Shown here one piece after another: positions 1 through 8,761 of a DNA stretch of 64,000 nucleotides. This stretch comes from Streptomyces sp. CC228A. GTDB lineage: Bacteria > Actinomycetota > Actinomycetes > Streptomycetales > Streptomycetaceae. The stretch spans positions 372,001 through 436,000 of the forward strand of contig NZ_JAJPUI010000005.1 in assembly GCF_021390935.1 (NCBI RefSeq), in the 5' to 3' direction. The notes under the pieces were generated by a model. That model was given only the letters and a program-made list of their open reading frames with translations, was not told where the DNA came from and did no database searches. Numbering within the stretch: position 1 is the stretch's first letter; the number at the start of each line of letters is the position of its first letter. The position numbers and the translations under genes were made by a program.

Positions 1-144
1 ATGCGCACCCTGCGCATGCTGTACCTCCTGGCCGACCTCGGCGTACGGCTCCACCGCGGCGGCCCCCGCGTGCCGCTCCGCCACCCCGCGGCCGTCAAGC
101 GCCGGGTGGCGGAGGTGCTGGAACCCGCCTTCCAGGCGTACTAG
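1..144 (+). CDS. C-terminal end of an unrecognised protein (partial)
   Basis: An open frame runs from the first base to a TAG at 142-144 with Streptomyces-like codon use (third positions almost all G/C). The window happens to begin on an ATG, but the true start probably lies upstream. The 47 visible residues are basic and Arg/Leu/Ala-rich with no motif I recognise, so no function is proposed. A perfect 17-bp hairpin downstream (313-350) would terminate this gene as well as the convergent immunity gene. Confidence 0.5.
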   Translation: MRTLRMLYLLADLGVRLHRGGPRVPLRHPAAVKRRVAEVLEPAFQAY

Positions 145-312
145 CCCCAGGGACCCGCAGGGGTGCCCGCGCGGCTGACGGGCGGGTGCCCGCCCGGCGG
201 CGCCCGCTCATCGGCCGGGGCGGCGCGCCCGGCAGCGGTGGCGGCGCGCCCGGCGGCGGACGGGAGGTCGGCGTCCCGGCGCAGGGGGCGTCCTCGCGGG
301 CCCGGATGCGAC

Positions 313-350
313 AGGGCGGAGGGACACGGAAACCCGTGTCCCTCCGCCCT
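313..350. terminator. Bidirectional terminator hairpin
   Basis: A perfect inverted repeat has 17-bp arms at 313-329 and 334-350 (5' arm AGGGCGGAGGGACACGG) and the loop AAAC. It lies between the convergent ends of the first gene and the immunity gene. There is no U-tract, which is usual for Streptomyces terminators. Confidence 0.85.
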
Positions 351-365
351 GCGGGGTTGCGGTGG

Positions 366-1091
366 TCAGACCCGGTGGTTGAGGTTGTCACCCACCAGGA
401 ACCGCGGATACGCGAACCGCTCGCCGAGCGCCGTGAAGGCGTCCCGGCTCACCGTGTCGACCTCGACGAAGTACGCCTTCACGGCGCGCAGGAACAGCCG
501 GAACCCCAGGTCGGCGCAGGCCCCGGTGACGACCTGCTCCAGCGCGGGCACCAGTCCGGTCACCGCGGACCCGTACGGCGGGTGCGCCGCCGCGCGGTCC
601 AGGGCGTCCGCGACGGGGCCGATCGCCCGCAGGACGGCCTGCCGTGCCTCCGCGTCCGCCACCGGCTCCGGCGGCGGAGGCGGGAACGCGGGGTCGTCCC
701 GGCGGACCCGGTCGAGCCACGCGGCCTCCAGCGCCCGCAGCCAGCCCCGGGCGTCGAAGCCGTGGGCCCGCGGGTCGAAGCCGCCGTGCGTGGCGCCGAG
801 CCACACCGTGCGGAGCACCGCGTCGGGCAGCGGTGACTCCACCAGGACGCGGACGTCCTGGCCGAGCCGCCGCGCCTTGGTGCGGTCGAACTCCTCCACC
901 GCGGCCTGCGGCAGCGTGAGCCACCACGCGGCGGGCCCGCCGTCGGGCAGGTACCGCTGCGCGTCCTCCGGGGAGAGGGCGTCCGGGATGTCCCACTTGG
1001 AGGTCACCCAGGTCAGGCCGACGTCCGTCACGTACAGGTCCTCGCCGTACGCGCCGCGGCCGCCGTCGGCTTCCTGGTCTTCGCCCGTCAC
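366..1091 (-). CDS. Putative immunity protein for the upstream RNase A-like toxin
   Basis: This 241-residue protein has no signal peptide or membrane segment, so it should be cytosolic. I choose the GTG start at 1091 because it overlaps the toxin stop codon (GTGA) and has GGAAGG just upstream inside the toxin gene, so the two genes are translationally coupled. I do not recognise a named immunity family; the protein is rich in Trp, Asp and Glu in its first half, as toxin-binding proteins often are. Position and coupling directly behind a polymorphic-toxin C-terminus are the whole basis of the call. The inferred role is to neutralise the toxin in the producer and its kin. Confidence 0.75.
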   Translation of the reverse strand: MTGEDQEADGGRGAYGEDLYVTDVGLTWVTSKWDIPDALSPEDAQRYLPDGGPAAWWLTLPQAAVEEFDRTKARRLGQDVRVLVESPLPDAVLRTVWLGATHGGFDPRAHGFDARGWLRALEAAWLDRVRRDDPAFPPPPPEPVADAEARQAVLRAIGPVADALDRAAAHPPYGSAVTGLVPALEQVVTGACADLGFRLFLRAVKAYFVEVDTVSRDAFTALGERFAYPRFLVGDNLNHRV

Positions 1092-4000
1092 CGCTTCCCT
1101 TCCAGATAGGCGGTGTAGACAACGTACTTGGACGCGTGCTCCTTCTTCGGGACGTACTTGAGCTGGATCACCACCACGTTCCCGGCGTCCACGCCCTGGG
1201 CGCCGTTCTTCACCCACTGCTTGCCCAGGCCGTTCTCGCCCCGGAGCTCCCAGCGGATGGTCTTCAGGTCGGTCTTCGGGTCGAAGCCCTTGCCCTTGCC
1301 GACCTGGTTGGCCCGCTTCAGGATCCAGGCGCTCAGCTCGTCGGCCTTGCCGGGCTGCGCGATCCACTGCCGCATGGCGTCGTCGACGGCGCGCGCGGCG
1401 ATCTCCTTGGAGTCCCACCGGGTGGCGATGCCGCCCCTCGACGCCTCCGCCTTCGCCGCCATCTGGCGATCGCTCTTGTTGACGTGCTCACCCAGCGTGT
1501 GGGCGCCGCTGATGCCCTCGTCGCCGATGATGTCGGTGCAGTTGTGGACGAGGACGTCCCGCGGCCGGGCGCCTTCGGTGCTGACGTAGAAGGTGTGCAG
1601 CTCGTCGACCGTCAGGTCGTACACCTGGCGCGGCTCCAGGCCGGTCCGGGTGCGCAGCCCCGTCACGGCGTGCAGCGTCCCGTCGGGGGTCCGCAGCCGG
1701 TCCCCGGTGCGCAGGTCGGACACCAGGGTCCAGCCCCTGCCGTCCACCCAGAACCGGTGGCCCGCGGTGCTGGTGAGGGCCCCGTCGGCCAGGGTGATGT
1801 CGACCAGCCGCTCGGTGGGGTGCCGGAAGGTGTCGGTCACCGGCTGTGCGGCGGACCGCCCGGTCTCCGGGTCCCCGGCGAGCAGCACGTCACCGACGCG
1901 GACGTCCTCGATCGCCTTGCGCGAGCCGTCCGCCATCAGGACCCGGGTGGCGGCCGGGAAGCTGTTGACCCGGCAGGCGGTGACCACGTCCTCGTAGGCG
2001 TTGACCGTGCCCTCGATGCGGGCGAGGGTGGCCGGGTCCACGCCGTCCAGGGCCTTCAGGGCCTTGAACGCGTCGGTGACCCCGATGCCGGTGCGCAGCG
2101 CCGCGTCGAGCGCGTTGATCGCCTCGGCGACCTTGCCGAACGCCTTGCCGGGGATGAAGTTGCTCGCCGCCCAGGCGCAGCCGCTCGCGCTGCCGTGCCA
2201 GCAGTCGACGAAGTCCTGGACCAGGACGGCCTTCAGCACCCGGTAGACGACGGTCTGCTGGATGAGGTCCAGCTTGCTGAAGTACTGGGTGACCTCCTTG
2301 GTCAGTCCCTTGAACGGCTCCGTGCCGAGCAGCAGCGTGTGCGCCGACGGGCAGCCGGACGCCGATGCCGGAACGTCCGGGTTCGTGCAGAGGAAGAAGT
2401 CGACCTCGACGTCGAACGTGACGCGGAAGGTGACGGTGCAGCCATCGAAGCCGATCTCGATGACGCAGTCGTTGAGCTGCTTCGTGTCGGTGATCTTGAG
2501 GGTGTCCTCGTCGACGTCGTAGAACGTGCCGCCGATCCCGGTGCCCGCACCGGTCGCGATCTGCTCGTTGGCCTTCTTCCGCTCGGCCGCCTCGGCGGCC
2601 TTCTGCGCCTCCTCGGCGTACTTGTGGGCGTCCTTCGCGGCCTGCTCGGCCGCGGTGGCGGCCTCGTCCGCGCGGGTCGCCGCGGCGCGGGCGTCCTTCG
2701 CCGCCTGCTCGGCCGCGGCCGCCGCGGAGCGCGCGGCCTGCGCGTCCAGCGCCGCCTGGTCGGCGGAGGCGCGGGCGTCCTTGGCGTGGCCCTCGGCGCG
2801 TCCGGCCGCCTGGTCGGCGGCCGCCGCGTCCTCGGCTGCCTGGCGGCCGTACTCCACGGCCCTGGCCTGCGACTGGGCGGCCTTGGACGCGGCGGTCGCG
2901 GCCGCGGCGGAGTAGCCGAGGGCCTCCTTCGCGTACGTACGGGCCCGCGCCGCGTGCCCGGCGGCGTTCGCCGCGTGCTGGTAGGCGGCCTTCGTGTCGC
3001 CCTGGGCGGCCTCGGCGAGCGCCTGCGCCGCCGCGGCCTCCTCCTGCGCGTTCTTGGCGTGCGCGTCGGCGACGGCCTTCTGCTGCTCGGCGATCGACTT
3101 GGACGCCTGCCCCGTCAGCACGACCAGGCCCGCGGCGGAGTCGGTGGTGACGTACGGGGAACCGAGCTGGACGGCGTCGTTGGCGGGCTTGGCGACCTGC
3201 GCGGCGGAGTGGCCCGCGTCCACCGCGGCCTGCGCGGTGACGTGGGCGTATCCGGCGGCCTTGGCCGCCGCGGCGTACGCCTCGGCCGTCTCCTTGCGGG
3301 CCGTGTCGGCGTGGGTCCTGGCGGTCTTCGCCTTCGCCTCCGCCTCGTCGGCCAGCTTGACCGCGGCCTTCGCCTCGCCCGCGGCGTGCTGCGCGGCCGC
3401 GATGGCGTCGGCGGCGGCGCTGGTCGCGGTCTTCACCGCGGCGTCCGCCCGGAGCTTCGCCGCGTGGGCGGCGTCCGCGTCGGAGCGGGCCCGCTTGGCG
3501 GCCGCTTCGGCGCGGGTGGCCGCGGCGTCCGCCTCGGCGGCGGCCTTCGTGGCGCTGTCGGCCGCGGAGCGGGCGCGTCCCGCGGCGGCCTCGGCTGCGG
3601 TGGCGTGCCGGTCGGCCGCGTCCGCGGCGTCCCGGGCCTCCTGGGCGTCGCCGCTCGACTCGCGGGCCTGGGCGTACGCCTCCTTCGCGTCGGCCTTGGC
3701 GCGGGCCGCGTCCGCCTTCTGCTCGGCGTCCCACGCGTCGTCCCGCAGCTCGCGGGCCTTGTCGCGGGCCTTCTCCGCGGCGTTCTGCTTGTCGACGGCG
3801 GTGGCTTCCGCGGACTCGGCCGCGGACTGGGCCTCCTTCGCCTTCGCCGCCTCCGCCTCGGCGGTCCTGCGGTGCTGCGCCGCCTCGGCCTTCTTGGCGT
3901 CGGCGGTCTCCTTCTCCTTCTTCGCGGTCTTCTCTTCGGCCTCCGCGGACAGCCGCTTCGCGTGCGCGTCGGAGGCGGCGGCCTTGGCGTCGGCCTCCGC

Positions 4001-6064
4001 CCGCAGCGTCTCGGCGAGCTTGGCCTCGGCGGTCTCCTTGTCCTTCTTCGCGTTGTCCCGGTGGAGCTTCGCCGCGTCGGCCGCGGCCTTCGCCTGGAGC
4101 TCCGCGGTGGCCGCGGCCTCCTTCCGGAACTCGGCCTTCGACTGGGCGGCCTGCGCCAGGGCGCGCTGCATGATGGTCGCGCTGTCGCCCGCGGAGGCGC
4201 GGGTGGCGGCCTCGGCGGTCTCCCCGGCCTTCACCATCGCCTCAAGGGCGGCTGCCGCGCCCTTGGTGACCTGCGCCTTCTGCTGTCCCACCAGCAGGCC
4301 GCGGCCGCGCGGGGCGCCGCTCGCGTCCGCGAGGGCGTACGCGGCCTGCTCGGCGGTGCCGGACGCGGTGACGGCCCGCTTCGCGGCGGCGGCCTGGGCC
4401 TTCAGCACGCCCAGCTCCCGCTTGGCGGCGGCCTGCGCGGCGGCCACGCCCCGCTTCGCCTTGTCGAACTGCGCCTTGTCGGGGTAGCTGAGGCTGTCGG
4501 TGCCCTTGTGCCCGGACGGCTTGATCCGGTACTGCTGCGCCGCGGTGCCGTTGCAGCCCCACTGCCAGGCGTCGTGCCCGTTGGTGAACTTGTGCAGGTC
4601 CAGGCACTTGCCCGTGCCGGCGTTCTTCAGCGCCGTGGTGCCGCGGACCCCGAAGTCCCAGCTCTGGGCGGGGGAGTTGTTGCAGGACCAGATCTGGATC
4701 TTCGTGCCGTTGCCGGCCTTGCCGCCCGACACGTCGAGGCACTTGTACGAGTTGACGTTCCGCAGGTGCATCTCGCGGCCGCCGCCCTCGATGAGCCACT
4801 GCTGCGCCGCCGAGCCGTTGCAGGTGTAGACCTGCACGGCGGTGCCGTTGGCCTTGCCGCCGCTCTGGACGTCGAGGCACTTGCCCTTCGCTCCGGGCAC
4901 CTCGATGGTGACGGGGCTGTCGCCGATCCAGCCGACGCCGCCCGCGGACCAGTAGTCCTGCCACCGGGCCAGCCGGTCGGCGACCCAGGAGTGCCCCAGC
5001 ATCTCGCCGAGCGTCCTGGCGCCGGTGGCGAGGGCCTTGGTGGCGTTCTCGTTGGCGTCGAGGATCTGGTTGCGCTGCACCGCCTGGGAGGCGACCTCCT
5101 GCTGCCATTCGGCGGCGGCGGTGTCGGTGAGCGTCCGCAGGACGGCGTTCGGGTCGAGGGGGTCGCGCCACGCGCACGACGCGAACCGGGTCTTCAGGTC
5201 CTCGACCGCGATCCGGTGCTCGGCCGACTCGGGGCCGGGCGCGCTGCGGGGGAATCCTCCGGCGGCGAGGAAGAGCCGCGCGTTGTCCGCCCCGGTCGGC
5301 TCCAGGGGCCAGTTCGCCAGGTGGTCGAAGGCCCGGTGCTCGTAGTACTGCCGGTTCCACTCGGGAAGCTCGGGGTCCGGGTCCTTCCCGTACAGGGGGG
5401 TGCCGAGGTCCTTGACCGCCTTGACCGTCTTCTCGTCGGCCCTGGGGGTGGGGTCCTCGTAGAAGTCGCCCTCGTCCTTCCAGAAGCGGTCGGCGACCCA
5501 CTGGGTCAGCCCCGTCTGGCCGTAGAAGTCCTCCTTCCCGTCGCCCGGCGAGCCCGGCGGCCAGTGGAAGCCGGTGACGGTGAAGCCGCCGGGGGTCTCC
5601 AGCCCGTCCAGCGGCTTCTTCCACTTGTCCCACAGGGCGTTGAGGGCGTCGAGCTCCTTGGACGCGCTCTGCCGGTCCTTGTCGTACGCGGCGGCCAGCG
5701 GCGTCTTCTCCCAGTACTGCCGGTCCGCGAGGGCGCGCAGCTTGTCCTGCGGCCGGTTGAGGCCGTCCTGGGCGATGGCGGTCATCGCGGGGCCGCCCAG
5801 CCGCAGCACGTCGGCCATCAGGCACTGGTCCTGGCGCAGCTGCTCGGCGGGGGTGTCCTCGAACCAGTTCTCGTGGTCGTTGACCGGCGCCATGCGGGGC
5901 GAGGCGACCCGGTCCGGCAGGCCGGGCTGCACGGCGAGCCCGCCGAGGACCGCGGCGGCGGCCACGGCGGCGACGAGCGACGCGAACGGTGAGGACGGTG
6001 AGGACGGGGACGCGGGGGTGGTTCTGCGTGGTCTGCGGATGAACGGCCCTGGTCTGGGGCTCAA
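1088..6064 (-). CDS. Secreted polymorphic toxin: ricin-B lectin, coiled coil, Hint, RNase A-like C-terminus
   Basis: A 1658-residue protein starting with TTG at 6064, preceded by GAAGGGA. Residues about 25-45 form a signal or anchor segment after an Arg-rich N-terminus. Residues 382-520 are a ricin B/CBM13 lectin with repeated QxW-type units (AAQQW, PAQSW). Residues 540-1170 are an Ala/Lys/Glu-rich coiled coil. Residues about 1363-1509 are a Hint autoprotease starting at a Cys and ending VHNC. The last 149 residues resemble the bacterial RNase A toxin family described from Yersinia CdiA: AHTLGEHV with His1522, Arg1533 eleven residues later, and a terminal TAY (Thr1651, Tyr1653). This spacing matches the known His/Arg/Thr/Tyr active site. 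Likely role: the lectin binds a cell surface, Hint releases the nuclease, and RNA is cleaved in competitors. The immunity gene overlaps its stop. Confidence 0.85.
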   Translation of the reverse strand: MSPRPGPFIRRPRRTTPASPSSPSSPFASLVAAVAAAAVLGGLAVQPGLPDRVASPRMAPVNDHENWFEDTPAEQLRQDQCLMADVLRLGGPAMTAIAQDGLNRPQDKLRALADRQYWEKTPLAAAYDKDRQSASKELDALNALWDKWKKPLDGLETPGGFTVTGFHWPPGSPGDGKEDFYGQTGLTQWVADRFWKDEGDFYEDPTPRADEKTVKAVKDLGTPLYGKDPDPELPEWNRQYYEHRAFDHLANWPLEPTGADNARLFLAAGGFPRSAPGPESAEHRIAVEDLKTRFASCAWRDPLDPNAVLRTLTDTAAAEWQQEVASQAVQRNQILDANENATKALATGARTLGEMLGHSWVADRLARWQDYWSAGGVGWIGDSPVTIEVPGAKGKCLDVQSGGKANGTAVQVYTCNGSAAQQWLIEGGGREMHLRNVNSYKCLDVSGGKAGNGTKIQIWSCNNSPAQSWDFGVRGTTALKNAGTGKCLDLHKFTNGHDAWQWGCNGTAAQQYRIKPSGHKGTDSLSYPDKAQFDKAKRGVAAAQAAAKRELGVLKAQAAAAKRAVTASGTAEQAAYALADASGAPRGRGLLVGQQKAQVTKGAAAALEAMVKAGETAEAATRASAGDSATIMQRALAQAAQSKAEFRKEAAATAELQAKAAADAAKLHRDNAKKDKETAEAKLAETLRAEADAKAAASDAHAKRLSAEAEEKTAKKEKETADAKKAEAAQHRRTAEAEAAKAKEAQSAAESAEATAVDKQNAAEKARDKARELRDDAWDAEQKADAARAKADAKEAYAQARESSGDAQEARDAADAADRHATAAEAAAGRARSAADSATKAAAEADAAATRAEAAAKRARSDADAAHAAKLRADAAVKTATSAAADAIAAAQHAAGEAKAAVKLADEAEAKAKTARTHADTARKETAEAYAAAAKAAGYAHVTAQAAVDAGHSAAQVAKPANDAVQLGSPYVTTDSAAGLVVLTGQASKSIAEQQKAVADAHAKNAQEEAAAAQALAEAAQGDTKAAYQHAANAAGHAARARTYAKEALGYSAAAATAASKAAQSQARAVEYGRQAAEDAAAADQAAGRAEGHAKDARASADQAALDAQAARSAAAAAEQAAKDARAAATRADEAATAAEQAAKDAHKYAEEAQKAAEAAERKKANEQIATGAGTGIGGTFYDVDEDTLKITDTKQLNDCVIEIGFDGCTVTFRVTFDVEVDFFLCTNPDVPASASGCPSAHTLLLGTEPFKGLTKEVTQYFSKLDLIQQTVVYRVLKAVLVQDFVDCWHGSASGCAWAASNFIPGKAFGKVAEAINALDAALRTGIGVTDAFKALKALDGVDPATLARIEGTVNAYEDVVTACRVNSFPAATRVLMADGSRKAIEDVRVGDVLLAGDPETGRSAAQPVTDTFRHPTERLVDITLADGALTSTAGHRFWVDGRGWTLVSDLRTGDRLRTPDGTLHAVTGLRTRTGLEPRQVYDLTVDELHTFYVSTEGARPRDVLVHNCTDIIGDEGISGAHTLGEHVNKSDRQMAAKAEASRGGIATRWDSKEIAARAVDDAMRQWIAQPGKADELSAWILKRANQVGKGKGFDPKTDLKTIRWELRGENGLGKQWVKNGAQGVDAGNVVVIQLKYVPKKEHASKYVVYTAYLEGKR

Positions 6065-6557
6065 GGGGGGGTCCCTTCATAGCGGTGAAGGGCAGGCGGG
6101 GGCACCAGCGGAGCAGGACGGAAGGACGCGGACGCGGTGCCGCCGGGCGTGCCGCTGCTGTGCGGGTCCACGTCAGGCCGCGGAGGCGCCCCGGGCGTGC
6201 CGGTACCGCGGCACGGCGGTCTCCCCCTCCCCCTGGCGGCGCTGTCCCCCCGGCCGCCTACGGACGTGCACGCTCCCCGGGGAGGGGTCAACTCCCCGCG
6301 CGCACACAGCGATCACCATAGGCACAGGCCGCCGGTGAGGATCAAGGGCCGCCCGATCACGGTGCGGACACGCCCGCGCGCGACCGCCACGGCTCCTCCC
6401 GTCGGCCCGGGGCGGAAGGGGCCCCTGGCCGGGCGGCGCCCCGCGGTGCGCGGCGGGGGCAGGGCGGCGCCGTACGGTGCCGGCGTGGAGGCCCGCGGCG
6501 CCCCGCGGGGCGCGGCGGGCGCCGCGGCACGGGGGCACTCCCCGGGCGGGGCCGGGC
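6065..6557. other. Gene-free stretch between the toxin start and the GNAT gene
   Basis: About 490 bp carry no credible gene. The part next to 6064 must hold the toxin promoter and shows the ribosome site GAAGGGA. The part near 6490-6520 is nearly pure G+C with the perfect palindrome GCGCCCCGCGGGGCGC, a possible terminator for the minus-strand GNAT gene. I could not pick a clear -10/-35 pair. Confidence 0.5.
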
Positions 6558-7049
6558 TCAGGCGGGGAGCGCCTCCCGCGCGGGCAGCGCGGCGACCACC
6601 TCGTCGCCCTCGGTGGCGTCCGTCCGCCGGAAGCCGAGCGAGGAGTACAGCCGGTCGGCGGCGGTGTTGTCCGTCTCGTACGACAGCCGGATCTCCGCGC
6701 AGTCCTCCCGTTCGGCCAGCCACGCCATGAGGGTCCGCACGGCGGCCCGGCCGGTGCCCTTGCCCTGCTCGGACCCGTCGATCAGCAGCCCGCCGATCCA
6801 GTACGAGCCGTCATCGTCGTCCCGCGCCCACATCACGTGCCCCACGACGGCCTTGTCGGCGCACACCGCAAGCGAGGTCCACACCTGGCCGCGCATCGAC
6901 AGCAGCAGGTAGCGCGCGGCCAGCGCCGGGGCGAACCGCCGCTGCTCGTCCAGCGGCGCCACGTCCGCGACGTCCCGCCAGTTGTCGTCGTCGATCCCGT
7001 GCAGGGTGATGCTCCGCCCGGCGCGGTCCGCGATTCCGTATTCGATCAT
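6558..7049 (-). CDS. GNAT family N-acetyltransferase
   Basis: The 163-residue protein starts at ATG 7049. It has the GNAT core: a beta strand with VGHVMW, a conserved acidic strand (SYWIGGLLIDG), the acetyl-CoA pyrophosphate loop EQGKGTGRAAV (Q/RxxGxG/A type) and the C-terminal LYSSLGFRR motif. Full length for a single-domain GNAT. Small GNATs acetylate amines of metabolites, antibiotics or proteins; the substrate cannot be read from sequence. It lies 49 bp downstream of the DUF397 gene on the same strand and may belong to that regulator unit. Confidence 0.85.
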   Translation of the reverse strand: MIEYGIADRAGRSITLHGIDDDNWRDVADVAPLDEQRRFAPALAARYLLLSMRGQVWTSLAVCADKAVVGHVMWARDDDDGSYWIGGLLIDGSEQGKGTGRAAVRTLMAWLAEREDCAEIRLSYETDNTAADRLYSSLGFRRTDATEGDEVVAALPAREALPA

Positions 7050-7098
7050 GCGGGGCAGGGTACGGACCGTACGGTCGTTCGGTCGAGCCCTTTCGCGG

Positions 7099-7383
7099 CT
7101 ACCGCCGCCCCGCCCTGACCGCCGCGACGAACGGAGCCCAGGCCCGCGCGGACACGGTGACCACGGGCCCGTCCGGCACCTTCGAGTCCCGCACGGGGAC
7201 GACGCCGGCGAGGTGATCGGCGACTTCGAGGCAGTTGCCGCCGGACCCATTACTGTGACTGCTCTTACGCCAGTGCGCGGCGCCCTTAAAGCCTTCAGCG
7301 ACTTCGAGGCACTCGCCGCCATTGGTGCTGTAGTTGCTCCTACGCCAGTGGGCTCCGCTCAACCAGTACTGGTCGCTTGCCAT
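7099..7383 (-). CDS. DUF397 protein with two tandem repeats
   Basis: The 94-residue protein contains two DUF397 units: WRRSNYSTNGGECLEVAEG, then WRKSSHSNGSGGNCLEVAD leading into VRDSKVPDGPVVTVSARAWAPF. In Streptomyces, DUF397 proteins are small partners encoded beside WhiJ-like XRE/DUF5753 regulators, and this one starts 44 bp inside the end of such a gene. The family is thought to modulate the partner regulator. The tandem duplication of the first half is a common variant. Confidence 0.9.
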   Translation of the reverse strand: MASDQYWLSGAHWRRSNYSTNGGECLEVAEGFKGAAHWRKSSHSNGSGGNCLEVADHLAGVVPVRDSKVPDGPVVTVSARAWAPFVAAVRAGRR

Positions 7384-8221
7384 GTCGGTAGTCCTCAGCC
7401 GCTTGCTTGATCAGGGCGAGGGACGCCTCAGGTGACAACGCGGCGGCCCTGAGCCGATCGTATGCCTTGCGGTAGCGCTTCACGAGGGCCGGATCGTCCA
7501 CGATCTGCCCGTGATAGGGCCCTTCTGTATACACGAGGGCCGGTTCGTCGTTGAACTCCAACAGCATGAAAGGCAACAACAACAGCGATCGCGTACCTGA
7601 GTTCCACGGCAGCACCTGTGGCGCGACGCGCCACTGCTCGGCAAGTGCCACGATGTGGTCGAGTTGTTCAGCCATCTCTGTCGGCGGCAGAAGCGGCTCA
7701 CAGATCAACGACTCGTGCAGGACCGCCCAGTACTCCGGCCGTTCCGGCCCGTCGAAGAGCGCGGCTCGCGAAAGTCGCGCCTGTAGCTTCGCTTCCGCCT
7801 CATCAGATCGCGCAAACGGGTCGCTGGCACGGTCGGCGGCCCGACCGTACGCCTCCGTTTGGAGCAGGCCCGGGATGAGGGCGTTGGCCCACACGTCGAT
7901 GGCTTGCGCCCGCGTCTCCGCCTCCGCGATCGGCGCGAAGTACGACGCGTGCGCACCCTGCTTCGCCCGCCGCACATCCTCACAGCACCGCTCGAAGTAC
8001 CCGTCCGTCCCGAGCGTCTGGTCCACGTGCCGGGCCAGGTCGACCGGCATGCGCCGCTGTCCGCGTTCGATCTCGCTGAGGTAGGAGGTCCCGTAGAAGC
8101 TGCCTTCCACGAGCTGGGCCATGGAAAGGCCCGCCTTCTCCCGCTGGAACCTCAACTCCTTGCCGTAGAAGCACGGGACGCTCTGCGACCCGTCGATGTC
8201 CTTGCGCTTCCCCTGCCCCAC
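7340..8221 (-). CDS. XRE family regulator with DUF5753 domain (WhiJ-like)
   Basis: The protein has 293 residues from the GTG at 8221, preceded by GGAAGG. An upstream ORF start would add an atypical N-terminus. Residues about 15-70 are a Cro/C1 helix-turn-helix (LRFQREKAGLSMAQL, SYLSEIERGQRRM). The rest is the DUF5753 ligand-like domain (IPGLLQTEAYGRA, QARLSRAALF, RVAPQVLPW, VYTEGPYHG). Members of this family repress or tune developmental and antibiotic genes together with a DUF397 partner, here encoded directly downstream with a 44-bp overlap. It is transcribed away from the small gene at 8338, so the 116-bp gap holds both promoters. Confidence 0.9.
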   Translation of the reverse strand: MGQGKRKDIDGSQSVPCFYGKELRFQREKAGLSMAQLVEGSFYGTSYLSEIERGQRRMPVDLARHVDQTLGTDGYFERCCEDVRRAKQGAHASYFAPIAEAETRAQAIDVWANALIPGLLQTEAYGRAADRASDPFARSDEAEAKLQARLSRAALFDGPERPEYWAVLHESLICEPLLPPTEMAEQLDHIVALAEQWRVAPQVLPWNSGTRSLLLLPFMLLEFNDEPALVYTEGPYHGQIVDDPALVKRYRKAYDRLRAAALSPEASLALIKQAAEDYRHGKRPVLVERSPLA

Positions 8222-8337
8222 AGGTGACCGCCTTCCACACCTCGCGCCGTGGCGCCCAAACACCTTCCACGCTACGCGGGTTCCGCGCCACTGTGTGACC
8301 AGTTCGTCACACCGCGCACAGAAAGGTGACATCGCTC

Positions 8338-8553
8338 ATGCACATGCCGCTGGAGCTCGACAAGGAGGCGCGGGACTGCGTCGACCGGCTCAAGATCGTG
8401 CTCGGGTCGCACGGGATCACGCTGCCGAGCCTCGGCCGGGACTTCGGGACGCCGCCGCTGATCATGCTCGGGAACTGCAACCTCGCGACGGCCCGCGCTC
8501 TGCTGGAGGTCCTCCAGGTGAGCCCGGGGCGGGGCCCGGCCGCCGCGCGATAG
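8338..8553 (+). CDS. Small hypothetical protein
   Basis: The 71-residue protein starts at ATG 8338 with AGAAAGG upstream; a GTG at 8326 is an in-frame alternative. It has a conserved-looking core (LELDKEARDCVDRLKIVLGSHGITLPSL) and a Gly/Pro/Arg tail. I have a loose memory of similar short Streptomyces proteins beside XRE/DUF397 loci, but no function is known to me. It is divergent from the XRE gene and may be controlled by it. Confidence 0.65.
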   Translation: MHMPLELDKEARDCVDRLKIVLGSHGITLPSLGRDFGTPPLIMLGNCNLATARALLEVLQVSPGRGPAAAR

Positions 8554-8678
8554 CCGGGGGGCCTCGGGCGGGGCGGCGCCACCCCGCCCGGCCGCACGCC
8601 CAGGGCCCCGGCAGCCGCCGCGCCCGGCTCGTCCGGTTTGAGACAGGTCACAGATCCGGCGCCAGGGGTTGCCCTTAT

Positions 8679-8716
8679 TACCGACGGGTAGCATCATCGT
8701 AGCTACCAGCTGGTAG
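8679..8716. promoter_or_regulatory. Paired TACC-N4-GGTA operator upstream of the acyl-CoA dehydrogenase
   Basis: Two palindromes, TACCGACGGGTA (8679-8690) and CTACCAGCTGGTAG (8703-8716, core 8704-8715), have centres 25 bp apart, 46 bp or more before the start codon. They also form the larger inverted repeat GGTAGC...GCTACC. Spacing and symmetry suggest two dimers of a TetR-type lipid regulator. The cognate regulator is not identifiable here. Confidence 0.55.
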
Positions 8717-8761
8717 ATGCACGAGGAACCTGCCTCCCGATCCCTTACGGAGCCGTTCGCC

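Noticed and set aside
1136..5992. A 1618-codon open frame antisense to the toxin gene.
   Set aside because: It is a shadow produced by the Ala-rich coiled coil. Codon use fits the minus strand, which carries all recognised domains.
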